Assembly: GCA_030668485.1 (NCBI GenBank)
Contig: DAOUTW010000012.1
Coordinates: 1 to 64,000 of the forward strand
Source: Candidatus Zixiibacteriota bacterium
GTDB taxonomy: Bacteria > Zixibacteria > MSB-5A5 > GN15 > JAAZOE01
DNA length: 64,000 nucleotides
Direction of reading: 5' to 3'
The position numbers and the translations under genes are program-made. Below the pieces are notes generated by a model that worked only from the letters and a program-made list of their open reading frames with translations, was not told the DNA's origin and did no database searches. Numbering within the stretch: the first letter of the stretch is position 1; each line of letters opens with the position of its first letter. Shown piece after piece: positions 43,667-51,924 of this stretch.

Positions 43667-45855
43667 TGAATAATTCGATTAATCTCAGTGAGCGGAGCCT
43701 TGCCGCCAATGTAGGCGAACTATCCCGGGAAGTGGTTCATGATTTTTTCGTCGTCAGTCGTAAAGCGGGAATATATACGGTCCAGCATCCGATGGTCAAA
43801 AAAGCAGTCTCAAAACCGTTTCTTAGCATGCAAAAGATTTTCAAATTTAAAAAATATTTTTGTCTGGTCCTAAATGAATCGGAACTATTTGCCAACAATA
43901 TCATTGTGAAAGACATCGGCGTCAGCGACTATATAAAGGAAAAAATGAACGAGTTGGAGATAAGCTCGATTCTTATCGAAGATAATTTGACCGCCTCCGA
44001 CTTGGAAATATTTATCGAACGATTTGTGAAGAAACTGGCAACTTCGAGCACCGATTACTTTATGGACCGATACCTCGAAAATCACAAAGTTTATTCGATT
44101 CAGGCCAACAGCAAGCTGGCTGAAAAACTTTTTCGCACCGGCCTGCGTTATCGCAACGATATCGGGGAAGATCATACGGTACGCCGAATGGTTGCCAATT
44201 ATTTCTCCGGCGATACCCAACTGGCCGTCGATATCCTCAGCTCTCGTTTTGAGTCAACCACCGATCAGGCTGCTGCCACTGGAATCGATTATAACCGGGA
44301 ACTGGTAAAGCATATCCTACCGGAAAAATTCGCTCAACTTCCTCCCTCCGAATTGCTCGACATGGCCGAGCAGATTCTCTCCCATTCGCCTGGGATCGAT
44401 GGCAATGCGCCCGAAAGGCTGGAGGGTCTGGTGAAATCATGCGATTATCATCCCAAAAGGGACGAAATACTGGACCGGATAAGAGAGAAGTTTATTGAGC
44501 GAGGCATTGATGAAAACTTGTTCGCCCAATCGTTGTCCCAAGTCGGGTCTCTGAAACTCGAGGCGGCGCACGCCGTGGATAATATTTATCACCGGATTTT
44601 CTCGGATGATTTTGAATCGACGTTGTATTCCGAATTCCATGACAATTTCATCCGCTTAGTCCGCACCCGCCAGATGGGCAAGGCTGCCAGTATGGCCGAA
44701 ATGGTGATCGAACAACTGGCCTCGGATACCACTCTTTACCGCCAGCATGCCATATATCTGCTGGAGGATATTATCAAGTCCGGCCTGTCGGTCGGCGAGT
44801 ACGATTTTCTTGATGTTATTATCCGTCATATGCAGACTCTTTTCACCCAGGGGAGAGAGACTTTTGAATTTTCACAAATTGTCTCCTTTCTCCTGAAATC
44901 GATGCTTTCGCTACGACGTTATGAACCGGTCGCCGCCTTTCTGGGGATTCTCATGGCGAGTCGACGCGTCGATAACGGAACGACTGTTTATGACTCCATT
45001 ACGGTTAAAAGAATATTCGATGATCTCAACAATGATGAACTGATCGACCGTTTGATATGCGAATTGGAACAACAGGGGAGCACTCAAATAAAGCCGGTGC
45101 GAGATATTCTGGCGGCCATTCAAACCGATGAAGTCGCCATGAAACTGGCAGGTATAGTGACTCACTCATCCCGGGCAGTAAGACAGCACAGCATGAAGGT
45201 ACTTTCCGAACTGGGGTGGCCGGCGGTGAAAATATTTTCGGATATTCTCTGCGACGAATCAAATTTCTTCCGGAATGAAGGTCGCCACGAACTACCCGAC
45301 AAGCAATGGTTTCTGGTTCGCAATGCCATTTTTGTCATGGGTAACTTGGGCCTTCCCGAGGCCTGCAACGCCATGAGGTTGCGCTTGGCCGATCCCGATG
45401 TCCGCGTCCGGCGTGAACTCGTTTCTGCTCTGGAAAAGATCGGCGGAGACGAAGCGCTTGATCTGCTCATGATCCTGGCCGATGATAATGACAATGGAAT
45501 CCGTGAAGCGGCCATTATTGCATCGGGATTATTCAAGCGGCAGGAATTGGCGCGGTTCTTTATCGATCTTCTCCATCGCCACAAAAGCGAAGTTTCGCGA
45601 ATTATAACTGCCATCGCTCTGACCGGCTCGCCGGAGGGTAGCCAATTCCTAAAGGAACTGTTGAATGATAAAGATCGGCTTAAGTCACTATCTTCAGGCA
45701 AAGCCTCAATCAAGGCTATTTACAATCAGATCGAATCGGCCATGAAAAAAGATGAAGAAAAACTTGGCGGAGAAGTAATAACACCTCCTGCCAAAAAATC
45801 GGCATTGAGTAAAACTGCCAGGGTTTTCCTTAATAAATTTCAACCCGGAAAATAA
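43666..45855 (+). CDS. HEAT-repeat protein of unknown function
   Basis: A 729-residue, mostly helical protein without signal peptide, starting inside the stop of the BamB-like gene. The N-terminal 250 residues show no familiar domain (VVHDFFVVSRKAGIYTVQHPMVKKAV near residue 20). From about 500 there are HEAT repeats (SSRAVRQHSMKVLSELG; ACNAMRLRLADPDVRVRRELVSALEKIGGDEALDLLMILADDNDNGIREAAIIASG). The C-terminus is basic. It is presumably a cytoplasmic scaffold; coupling to two outer-membrane genes is unexplained. Confidence 0.8.
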   Translation: MNNSINLSERSLAANVGELSREVVHDFFVVSRKAGIYTVQHPMVKKAVSKPFLSMQKIFKFKKYFCLVLNESELFANNIIVKDIGVSDYIKEKMNELEISSILIEDNLTASDLEIFIERFVKKLATSSTDYFMDRYLENHKVYSIQANSKLAEKLFRTGLRYRNDIGEDHTVRRMVANYFSGDTQLAVDILSSRFESTTDQAAATGIDYNRELVKHILPEKFAQLPPSELLDMAEQILSHSPGIDGNAPERLEGLVKSCDYHPKRDEILDRIREKFIERGIDENLFAQSLSQVGSLKLEAAHAVDNIYHRIFSDDFESTLYSEFHDNFIRLVRTRQMGKAASMAEMVIEQLASDTTLYRQHAIYLLEDIIKSGLSVGEYDFLDVIIRHMQTLFTQGRETFEFSQIVSFLLKSMLSLRRYEPVAAFLGILMASRRVDNGTTVYDSITVKRIFDDLNNDELIDRLICELEQQGSTQIKPVRDILAAIQTDEVAMKLAGIVTHSSRAVRQHSMKVLSELGWPAVKIFSDILCDESNFFRNEGRHELPDKQWFLVRNAIFVMGNLGLPEACNAMRLRLADPDVRVRRELVSALEKIGGDEALDLLMILADDNDNGIREAAIIASGLFKRQELARFFIDLLHRHKSEVSRIITAIALTGSPEGSQFLKELLNDKDRLKSLSSGKASIKAIYNQIESAMKKDEEKLGGEVITPPAKKSALSKTARVFLNKFQPGK

Positions 45856-45884
45856 CTGTCATTTTGTCATAGCTGGCAGACATT

Positions 45885-45903
45885 AACCGCCGTTATGGCG
45901 GTT
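45885..45903 (+). terminator. Weak hairpin after the HEAT-repeat gene
   Basis: AACCGCC (45885-45891) pairs with GGCGGTT (45897-45903), loop GTTAT. No T-run follows, so termination is uncertain. Confidence 0.35.
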
Positions 45904-46052
45904 GATTGCTGTCGATATGGCATAAGGTCTCACCGAAAAAGATTCACTGCAATTATATGTCGTTGTACTATAATGTGTTACGGATTTCGGCACACCATTT
46001 GTTTATACTTCTGACAGATATGGAAATGAAAAACAAAAAAGGAGATAGACAA

Positions 46053-46106
46053 ATGAGACTCGTTTCATATGACAAACTTTTTGATATGCTGGGACCAAAC
46101 TGCTAA
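46053..46106 (+). pseudogene. 5' end of hsp20, separated by an in-frame TAA
   Basis: AAGGAG (46039-46044) leads to ATG 46053, which opens MRLVSYDKLFDMLGPNC and then meets TAA (46104-46106). The same frame continues beyond the stop as FDSSVRRHFRNGSNFPVRMDLIKEED and into the alpha-crystallin domain. This looks like the normal N-terminal arm of a small heat-shock protein split by one stop codon. Confidence 0.6.
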
Positions 46107-46154
46107 TTTGACAGCAGCGTAAGGCGGCATTTCCGCAACGGAAGCAATTTCCCG

Positions 46155-46472
46155 GTGCGTATGGATCTGATCAAAGAAGAAGATTCTTTCAAGATTCTGG
46201 CCGAATTGCCCGGCATGGAAAAAGACAAAATCAAAATCATGGTCGAGGAAGGTCTCCTGACCATCAGCGGCGAGCGAGCCCGCAAGAATGACAATGAGAA
46301 TGAAGTGGTGCAGTCCGAGAGATTCTACGGCAACTTCACCCGTTCTTTCAAATTACCTGAAACAATCGAAAAATCCGGGATATCAGCCGACTATAACAAC
46401 GGTTTGCTTGAGGTAAAACTTCCTCTCAAGGCGGAAGAGAAGCCGAAACAGGTCGAAGTCAAGGTAAGCTAA
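46155..46472 (+). CDS. Small heat-shock protein (Hsp20/alpha-crystallin)
   Basis: 105 residues from ATG 46155: MDLIKEEDSFKILAELPGMEKDKIKIMVEEGLLTISGERA, then ERFYGNFTRSFKLPETI and a C-terminal GLLEVKLPLKAEEKPKQVEVKV. These are the core strands of the alpha-crystallin domain, which binds unfolding proteins as an ATP-independent holdase. The reading frame is open back to 46107, and the natural start appears to be 46053 beyond an in-frame stop, so the present product lacks the N-terminal arm unless the stop is suppressed. Lies just upstream of dnaK. No CIRCE element was found upstream. Confidence 0.85.
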   Translation: MRMDLIKEEDSFKILAELPGMEKDKIKIMVEEGLLTISGERARKNDNENEVVQSERFYGNFTRSFKLPETIEKSGISADYNNGLLEVKLPLKAEEKPKQVEVKVS

Positions 46473-46500
46473 AACTCGCTTTACCATATAGTCAATAGGG

Positions 46501-46523
46501 ACTCCGGCACAAAACGCCGGAGT
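46501..46523 (+). terminator. Hairpin between hsp20 and dnaK
   Basis: ACTCCGGC (46501-46508) pairs with GCCGGAGT (46516-46523), loop of 7 nt, followed by TCTCAATTT. A partial terminator or processing stem. Confidence 0.5.
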
Positions 46524-46548
46524 TCTCAATTTCCCCGGGAGGAATAGT

Positions 46549-48474
46549 ATGAGCAAAAAAATTATCGGAATAGATCTGGGAACCACCAACTCCTGCCTCG
46601 CCGTTATCGAGGGTCAGGAAGCGAAGGTGATCAATAACCCGGAAGGCGGGCGCACCACCCCATCGGTTGTCGCCGTAGATAAAAACGGTGAACGGATGGT
46701 CGGCGCCGTAGCCAAACGCCAGGCGGTCACCAATCCGGAAAATACCGTCTTCTCAATCAAGCGTTTCATGGGTCGCGTTTTTGACGAGGTGACCGAGGAG
46801 ATCAAGAATTTCCCATATAAGGTCGTCCGCAATGGTAACGGCGAAGCCAAAGTTTTGATGACCGGCAAAGAATATGCCCCGCCGGAAATATCGGCCATGA
46901 TCCTGTCGTATTTGAAAAAAGCGGCTGAAGATTATCTGGGTCATGAAGTAACCGAGGCGGTTATCACCGTTCCCGCATACTTCAACGATCGCCAGCGTCA
47001 GGCAACCAAAGATGCCGGAAGGATCGCCGGCCTGGAAGTAAAACGGATTATCAACGAGCCAACCGCGGCCGCACTGGCTTATGGTCTTGACAAAAAGAAG
47101 TCAGGCAAAATCGCCATTTACGATCTCGGTGGTGGTACTTTCGATATCTCCATTCTGGAGCTGTCCGAAGGCGTCTTCGAGGTGCTTTCCACCAACGGGG
47201 ATACTCATCTCGGTGGTGATGATTTCGACAAAAGGATTATCGACTGGCTCGTGGATGAATTCCGCAAAAGCGACGGTATCGACCTGTCCAAAGATCCGAT
47301 GGCGCTGCAACGCCTGAAAGAGGCGGCCGAGAAGGCCAAAATTGAACTCTCCTCGACTCTGGAAACCGCCATCAACTTGCCGTTTGTTACCGCCGACTCC
47401 AGCGGCCCTCGGCATCTGAACCTGAACCTGACTCGCGCCAAATTCGAGCAACTCACCGATGATCTGGTCCAGCGGACTATCACCCCTGCGCGCAAAGCAA
47501 TTGAGGATGCCAAGCTCAATTTCTCCGATATCGATGATGTCGTTCTGGTCGGCGGTATGACCCGCATGCCCAAAGTGGTCGATACGATCAAGAAGCTTTT
47601 CGGAAGAGAGCCGAACAAGAGCGTCAATCCGGATGAAGTCGTTGCCCTAGGCGCCGCGCTTCAGGGGGGGGTGTTGGCCGGTGATGTCAAAGAGATGCTC
47701 CTTCTCGATGTTATCCCGCTTTCACTCGGTATCGAAACTCTCGGTGGTGTCAACACCGTGATCATCGAACGTAACACGACTATCCCGAGTAAAAAGTCGC
47801 AAATCTTCTCGACTGCACAGGATAACCAGGGTACGGTTGAAGTTCATGTACTCCAGGGTGAACGAAAGATGGCCCTCGACAATAAGACCATCGGCCGCTT
47901 CCACCTCGACGGAATACCTCCGGCCCCGCGCGGTATGCCGCAAATCGAAGTGACTTTCGATATCAATGCCGATGGTATCATGCAGGTTTTGGCTCAGGAT
48001 AAGGCAACAGGAAAGCAGCAATCGGTGCGGATCGAGGCCTCATCCGGACTTTCCGAACAGGAAATCGAGAAGATGGTTAATGATTCCAATATCCACGAAG
48101 CCGAAGATAACGAAAAGCATCAAAAAGTCGAAGTTCGCAACCAGGCCGATCAGGCGGTCTTTACGGCCGAGAAGAACCTGAAGGACTTGGGCGACAAAAT
48201 CGATGCTGATACTAAAGCCAAAATCGAGGCGGCGGTCGAGCGTGTCAAAACCGCTCTCAATGGTGAGAACACCGATGAGATCAAAGCGGCGGCCGATGAC
48301 CTTAACACTGCCTGGCATGCCGCTGCGGAGCAAATGTACCAGCAACAGGCGCAGCAGCAGGGAGCCGGGTCGCAACCGGGTCCTCAGCCGGATATGGGAA
48401 ATCAGTCCGGAGGACCAGAGGCCGCAGGCAATGAAAGCGTCGAGGCCGACTTCGAAGTCGTTGACGAAGACTAA
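46549..48474 (+). CDS. dnaK: Chaperone DnaK (Hsp70)
   Basis: A 641-residue full-length DnaK with GGGAGGAA ahead of ATG. Landmarks: [15 protein letters not shown] at the N-terminus, [37 protein letters not shown], the interdomain linker [14 protein letters not shown], and a disordered tail rich in Gln/Gly ending [11 protein letters not shown]-like ([11 protein letters not shown]). It folds client proteins with the J-domain proteins encoded just downstream. A strong terminator follows. GrpE is not in the window. Confidence 0.98.
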   Translation: MSKKIIGIDLGTTNSCLAVIEGQEAKVINNPEGGRTTPSVVAVDKNGERMVGAVAKRQAVTNPENTVFSIKRFMGRVFDEVTEEIKNFPYKVVRNGNGEAKVLMTGKEYAPPEISAMILSYLKKAAEDYLGHEVTEAVITVPAYFNDRQRQATKDAGRIAGLEVKRIINEPTAAALAYGLDKKKSGKIAIYDLGGGTFDISILELSEGVFEVLSTNGDTHLGGDDFDKRIIDWLVDEFRKSDGIDLSKDPMALQRLKEAAEKAKIELSSTLETAINLPFVTADSSGPRHLNLNLTRAKFEQLTDDLVQRTITPARKAIEDAKLNFSDIDDVVLVGGMTRMPKVVDTIKKLFGREPNKSVNPDEVVALGAALQGGVLAGDVKEMLLLDVIPLSLGIETLGGVNTVIIERNTTIPSKKSQIFSTAQDNQGTVEVHVLQGERKMALDNKTIGRFHLDGIPPAPRGMPQIEVTFDINADGIMQVLAQDKATGKQQSVRIEASSGLSEQEIEKMVNDSNIHEAEDNEKHQKVEVRNQADQAVFTAEKNLKDLGDKIDADTKAKIEAAVERVKTALNGENTDEIKAAADDLNTAWHAAAEQMYQQQAQQQGAGSQPGPQPDMGNQSGGPEAAGNESVEADFEVVDED

Positions 48475-48478
48475 AGCG

Positions 48479-48508
48479 AAGGGGCCTGAAAAAAGGCCCC
48501 TTTTTTTA
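48479..48508 (+). terminator. Intrinsic terminator of dnaK
   Basis: AAGGGGCC (48479-48486) pairs with GGCCCCTT (48495-48502), followed by T residues. Confidence 0.85.
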
Positions 48509-48556
48509 TGATAGAGTTTGATTGACTATCTGAGGAGGCGGATATAGTTTGAGAGG

Positions 48557-49150
48557 ATGCCGAACGACCCGTTTAAAATACTCGGAATAAGCCGGGATGC
48601 CGAGCCGGATGATATCAGGCGCGCCTTCCGGCAAATGGCGAAAAAATATCATCCCGACATCACCGGCGGTCCCGATGAAAAATTCAGGCGTATTTTGCTG
48701 GCTTATCAGCAACTATCTGGGTTTAATCGGCATCCCGATGGCGATGAAGATCAGTTCGATTATTACATGGATGTCGAAATTGATCGCGAACGAAACAAAA
48801 TCCAGGATGTGTTTGATGATTTCCGCGACGGTATCCTGACCTTTTTCGATATTGACGCCCCGGAATACCTGAACCTGTTCATCGGATTGACTCCGGCCGA
48901 GGCCGGGCGCGGCGGACGGCTGAAACTCGACCTGCCGCTGGTCAGAAAATGCCGTTCATGTTATGGTTTCGGTAAACCATTTTTCATGATCTGCCGTACC
49001 TGTGGCGGAAGCGGCGAGGAAGAGTATAAGAAAGGGACGATTATCGACATCCCGGCCGGCATCGATGATGAATGGCAAATCAGGACGCGGGTCGACAATC
49101 TATATTTGACAGTTGTCCTTAAAATAGAAGATAAGGGAAGTGATAAATAG
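48557..49150 (+). CDS. Short J-domain protein with half a zinc-finger region
   Basis: A 197-residue protein: J domain at 1-65 with HPD at 32-34 (FRQMAKKYHPDITGG), an acidic linker, then two CxxCxGxG-type motifs (CRSCYGFG and CRTCGGSG near residues 131-155) instead of the four in DnaJ, and a short DnaJ C-like strand region (GTIIDIPAGIDDEWQIRTRVDNLYLTVVLKIE). It is a reduced DnaJ that should activate DnaK ATPase but bind clients differently. dnaJ begins directly at its stop (TAG-ATG). Confidence 0.85.
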   Translation: MPNDPFKILGISRDAEPDDIRRAFRQMAKKYHPDITGGPDEKFRRILLAYQQLSGFNRHPDGDEDQFDYYMDVEIDRERNKIQDVFDDFRDGILTFFDIDAPEYLNLFIGLTPAEAGRGGRLKLDLPLVRKCRSCYGFGKPFFMICRTCGGSGEEEYKKGTIIDIPAGIDDEWQIRTRVDNLYLTVVLKIEDKGSDK

Positions 49151-50287
49151 ATGGCCAGGGATTACTACAAAATTCTTGGTGTGGATGAGAAAGCCGCCAA
49201 AGACGACATCAAAAAGAAATATCGTCAACTGGCAAAAAAGTATCATCCCGACCGCAATAACGGCAGCAAGGAAGCTGAGGAGAAATTTAAGGAAATTTCC
49301 GCGGCCTACGATGTCCTCGGTGATGACCAGAAACGGCAGCAGTATGATACCATGCGCCGTTTCGGCGGCATGGATGGAGGACATCCGGGTGCGGGGGGGG
49401 GCCCCGGCGGCGGCCGGTTTTATACCAATGGTGATTTCTCCCAGGCCTTCGGCAGCCAGTTCAATATGAATGACCTCTCCGGCATGGGCGGTCTGGGCGA
49501 TATTTTCAGCGCCATGTTCGGCGATAATATGCGTGCCCGTCAGCGCAGACCCTTCCGGCAACGGCCTCGGGGGCCGATCCGGGGGCGAGACATCCATGCC
49601 AAGATACCGATTACGGTTGAGCAGTCGGTCGATGGAGTCAAAAAGAAAATCAGGCTGGGCGTTCCCGAAACCTGCGCTGAGTGCAAGGGAGCAGGTCATG
49701 TTACCGGGGGAGAGCAGAAGATGTGCCCGCGCTGTCATGGCACCGGTAAGGTGACTCATGCCCAGGGCGGTTTCTCCATCTCGCGGCCATGCCCTTCATG
49801 TCTTGGGCGTGGTGTCACGATGGGACAGGACTGCCGGTCATGCAAAGGTATGGGCACGGTCAAACGAAAAAAACTGATCACAATCAAAATCCCGGCCGGC
49901 ATAAACGATGGTGGCACCATCAAATTGCGCGGGCTGGGATATCCCGGCAAAAACGGCGGCGGTAAAGGCGATCTTATCATAAGGGTGAAAATCATGAGCG
50001 ATCAGAAATATAAACGCGAAGGCAACGACATAAATACGCGTGTCGATATTACTTTCCCACAAGCGGCCCTCGGCGTCAAAGTCCAGGTGCAGTCGTTGTC
50101 GAAAAAGATCATGGTAACGATCAAACCGGGTACCCAACCGGGAACGGTCTTGAAACTAAAAGGCCTCGGCCTCGCCATCGACGACAACACCGGCGACCTG
50201 TTCGTAACGGTCAACGTCACCGTCCCGACAGACTTAACCGACCGCCAGAAAGAACTACTGGAAGAATTCGACAAAGCCGCGGCATAA
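49151..50287 (+). CDS. dnaJ: Co-chaperone DnaJ
   Basis: A 378-residue DnaJ with J domain (HPD at 32-34), a Gly/Phe-rich linker (GGMDGGHPGAGGGPGGGRF), four CxxCxGxG zinc motifs (CAECKGAG, CPRCHGTG, CPSCLGRG, CRSCKGMG, near 175-240), and both C-terminal client-binding domains. It starts immediately after the mini-J gene, so the two J-proteins are made from one message downstream of dnaK. Confidence 0.97.
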   Translation: MARDYYKILGVDEKAAKDDIKKKYRQLAKKYHPDRNNGSKEAEEKFKEISAAYDVLGDDQKRQQYDTMRRFGGMDGGHPGAGGGPGGGRFYTNGDFSQAFGSQFNMNDLSGMGGLGDIFSAMFGDNMRARQRRPFRQRPRGPIRGRDIHAKIPITVEQSVDGVKKKIRLGVPETCAECKGAGHVTGGEQKMCPRCHGTGKVTHAQGGFSISRPCPSCLGRGVTMGQDCRSCKGMGTVKRKKLITIKIPAGINDGGTIKLRGLGYPGKNGGGKGDLIIRVKIMSDQKYKREGNDINTRVDITFPQAALGVKVQVQSLSKKIMVTIKPGTQPGTVLKLKGLGLAIDDNTGDLFVTVNVTVPTDLTDRQKELLEEFDKAAA

Positions 50288-50311
50288 ATAAATTTGCTGC
50301 CCCAATAACTT

Positions 50312-50345
50312 CATGTGGGCGGCAGACGCCCTCGTCTGCCCCAGC
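50312..50345. repeat. Dispersed intergenic hairpin (GTGGGCGG...GTCTGCCCC type)
   Basis: GGCAGACG (50321-50328) pairs with CGTCTGCC (50333-50340) around the same CCCT loop seen in the hairpin arrays near 1.1-1.4 kb. A similar CATGTGGGCGG...GTCTGCCCCAGC segment lies at 55519-55562. Confidence 0.55.
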
Positions 50346-50453
50346 TCGGGTGGCCCGCCATTTATTCCCGTTACGGCAGGTCTTTATCCGCCCATGCAGA
50401 TTGTCACCCGCCGCCATCAGTAACGCCTCAGGCAATACGGCAATAAATACCGC

Positions 50454-50482
50454 TTGACACTTATCACAATACTTGATAGATT
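50454..50482 (+). promoter_or_regulatory. Sigma-70 promoter ahead of the lipoprotein gene
   Basis: TTGACA (50454-50459), 17 nt, TAGATT (50477-50482). The next gene starts at 50673, giving a leader of about 180 nt. Apart from this and the hairpin repeat, nothing coding is evident in 50288-50672. Confidence 0.5.
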
Positions 50483-50672
50483 AAATATAGTTAATGGCAT
50501 GTTGGCATAAACAACTCAGGCATTTCAAAAATTACTAGAGCATAAGTGTCGACTGTTGGTATCTGCTCTGGGAGGGTAGTAAATCGGCTGAATTTAATTC
50601 TACTTTTCAATCTTGAATTTAAAAAAAGAGTAGTTCGGAATTGTTCCGGATTGCCAAACACGGGAGGGTTTT

Positions 50673-51572
50673 ATGAGGATGTACAAGTTATCAATTACGT
50701 TTGCTCTAATCGGTATTCTTATTGCCTTATTGATGGGGTGTGACAGGACTGAATCGCCCGCCTCACCATCAAAGGTGGTTTACACCGGGAGTTCGGAAAA
50801 GGGAATAGGCCCGCCCATTATCCCAATGCCGATATTTACAACCTACTTGCCCAACACGGCAATGATTCAGGTCTGGGAGGCCGACTATATCGGCGGCAAG
50901 ATGGTGATGGAGCTTGACTATCTTCAGGCTCATGAAGAGCAGGAATCGGGTGACATGATAATGAAGGTCACTCCGGATTTTTGTAGTGTTGAGCTATGCA
51001 ATACTGCTGGAGTTCCATTCTATTCTTATACCATTACAGAAGATGGGGGCGTCAATACAACTACAATCTGGTATCAGGATGGAGATTATAGTTATACCTA
51101 TATTGCAGAAAGTGATGGTTCGTATCATCAGGAAGCGTCGGCTGGTGCAACCTCCGATTATATCGAATTCGCCAGCTATGAGGAAATGGAATTGGCCTAT
51201 TCTCTGTATTTGGACATCATCGTTGAGGGGAATGGAAATCAATCGAGCCTGCCTCCGTATGAGGCACAGTTGTTAATCGACCTCGTAGCCTGGGTGGATT
51301 ATCTGGATTCTATTGGAGAGCCGGACTTCACGGTGGCAATCGAAACCGGCTTACTGCTGTTAGAGGACGAAACCTATTTAGCCTTTCTGGATAACAATTT
51401 TGGCGATCAAATCGAGCCATTTAGGGGTATGTTCTGCGACTTCTACCGCGGCATTGATGATATATGTCGTGCAGTAATACGTGCTGGTGAAATAGGGCAG
51501 CTAGATCTTGATGACATATATACATGTACTGCGGCTGGTATTGGAACGATATTATGTAGCCTTTGGCCCTAA
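50673..51572 (+). CDS. Lipoprotein of unknown function
   Basis: ATG 50673 with GGGAGGG ahead. The 299-residue protein has a lipoprotein leader (MYKLSITFALIGILIALLMGCDR, lipobox LMGC). The mature part is acidic, with strands rich in Tyr and Thr (VPFYSYTITEDGGVNTTTIWYQDGDYSYTYI), and has four late Cys residues (GMFCDFYRG, DICRAV, YTCTAAG, ILCSLWP) that could form disulphides. I do not recognise a family. It lies at the left border of the accessory-looking region, well separated from dnaJ and from the radical SAM gene. Confidence 0.7.
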   Translation: MRMYKLSITFALIGILIALLMGCDRTESPASPSKVVYTGSSEKGIGPPIIPMPIFTTYLPNTAMIQVWEADYIGGKMVMELDYLQAHEEQESGDMIMKVTPDFCSVELCNTAGVPFYSYTITEDGGVNTTTIWYQDGDYSYTYIAESDGSYHQEASAGATSDYIEFASYEEMELAYSLYLDIIVEGNGNQSSLPPYEAQLLIDLVAWVDYLDSIGEPDFTVAIETGLLLLEDETYLAFLDNNFGDQIEPFRGMFCDFYRGIDDICRAVIRAGEIGQLDLDDIYTCTAAGIGTILCSLWP

Positions 51573-51594
51573 CCATAGTAATTACTGACTGGTG

Positions 51595-51631
51595 ACCCAT
51601 CCGCCATTTGTTTGCCGAATGGCGGGTGGGT
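51595..51631 (+). terminator. Long hairpin after the lipoprotein gene
   Basis: ACCCATCCGCCATT (51595-51608) pairs with AATGGCGGGTGGGT (51618-51631), one G-T wobble, loop of 9 nt. A probable terminator or mRNA-stabilising stem without a T-run. Confidence 0.45.
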
Positions 51632-51687
51632 TCCCGCTTTCCCCAATATTTACACGGTGCCATCTACTTAGCCAACTGAGCCTGTAG

Positions 51688-51737
51688 CCCGGGAGCCCTG
51701 CCGAAGGTCCTGAGCTAATGCGAAGGGTGCTCCCGGG
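51688..51737. repeat. Dispersed element fragment with CCCGGGAGC inverted repeat
   Basis: CCCGGGAGC (51688-51696) is inverted at 51729-51737. Between them GGTCCTGAGCTAATGCGA repeats exactly a segment at 1566-1583 in the left-hand repeat region. The remainder of 51573-51924 shows no gene. Confidence 0.55.
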
Positions 51738-51924
51738 AATCGTAAGGTGGGGTACAAAGTATTTTGAGTGGCAGTCCAAAAAGTGATTGCGCAGTTATAA
51801 ATACCGCGTATTATACACTATTCGTTGATGTTCAGCATCATGGGGTAATTTCGAGTTCGAGGGTAGTCTATTTAAAATTGGATAAATATCAGAGGTGAAT
51901 GCAATATTAACATAGGGGTGACTC

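Noticed and set aside
45856-46052. CIRCE or sigma-32 site upstream of hsp20-dnaK
   Set aside because: No TTAGCACTC-N9-GAGTGCTAA and no clear sigma-32 boxes; only an isolated TATAAT at 45969 without a matching -35.
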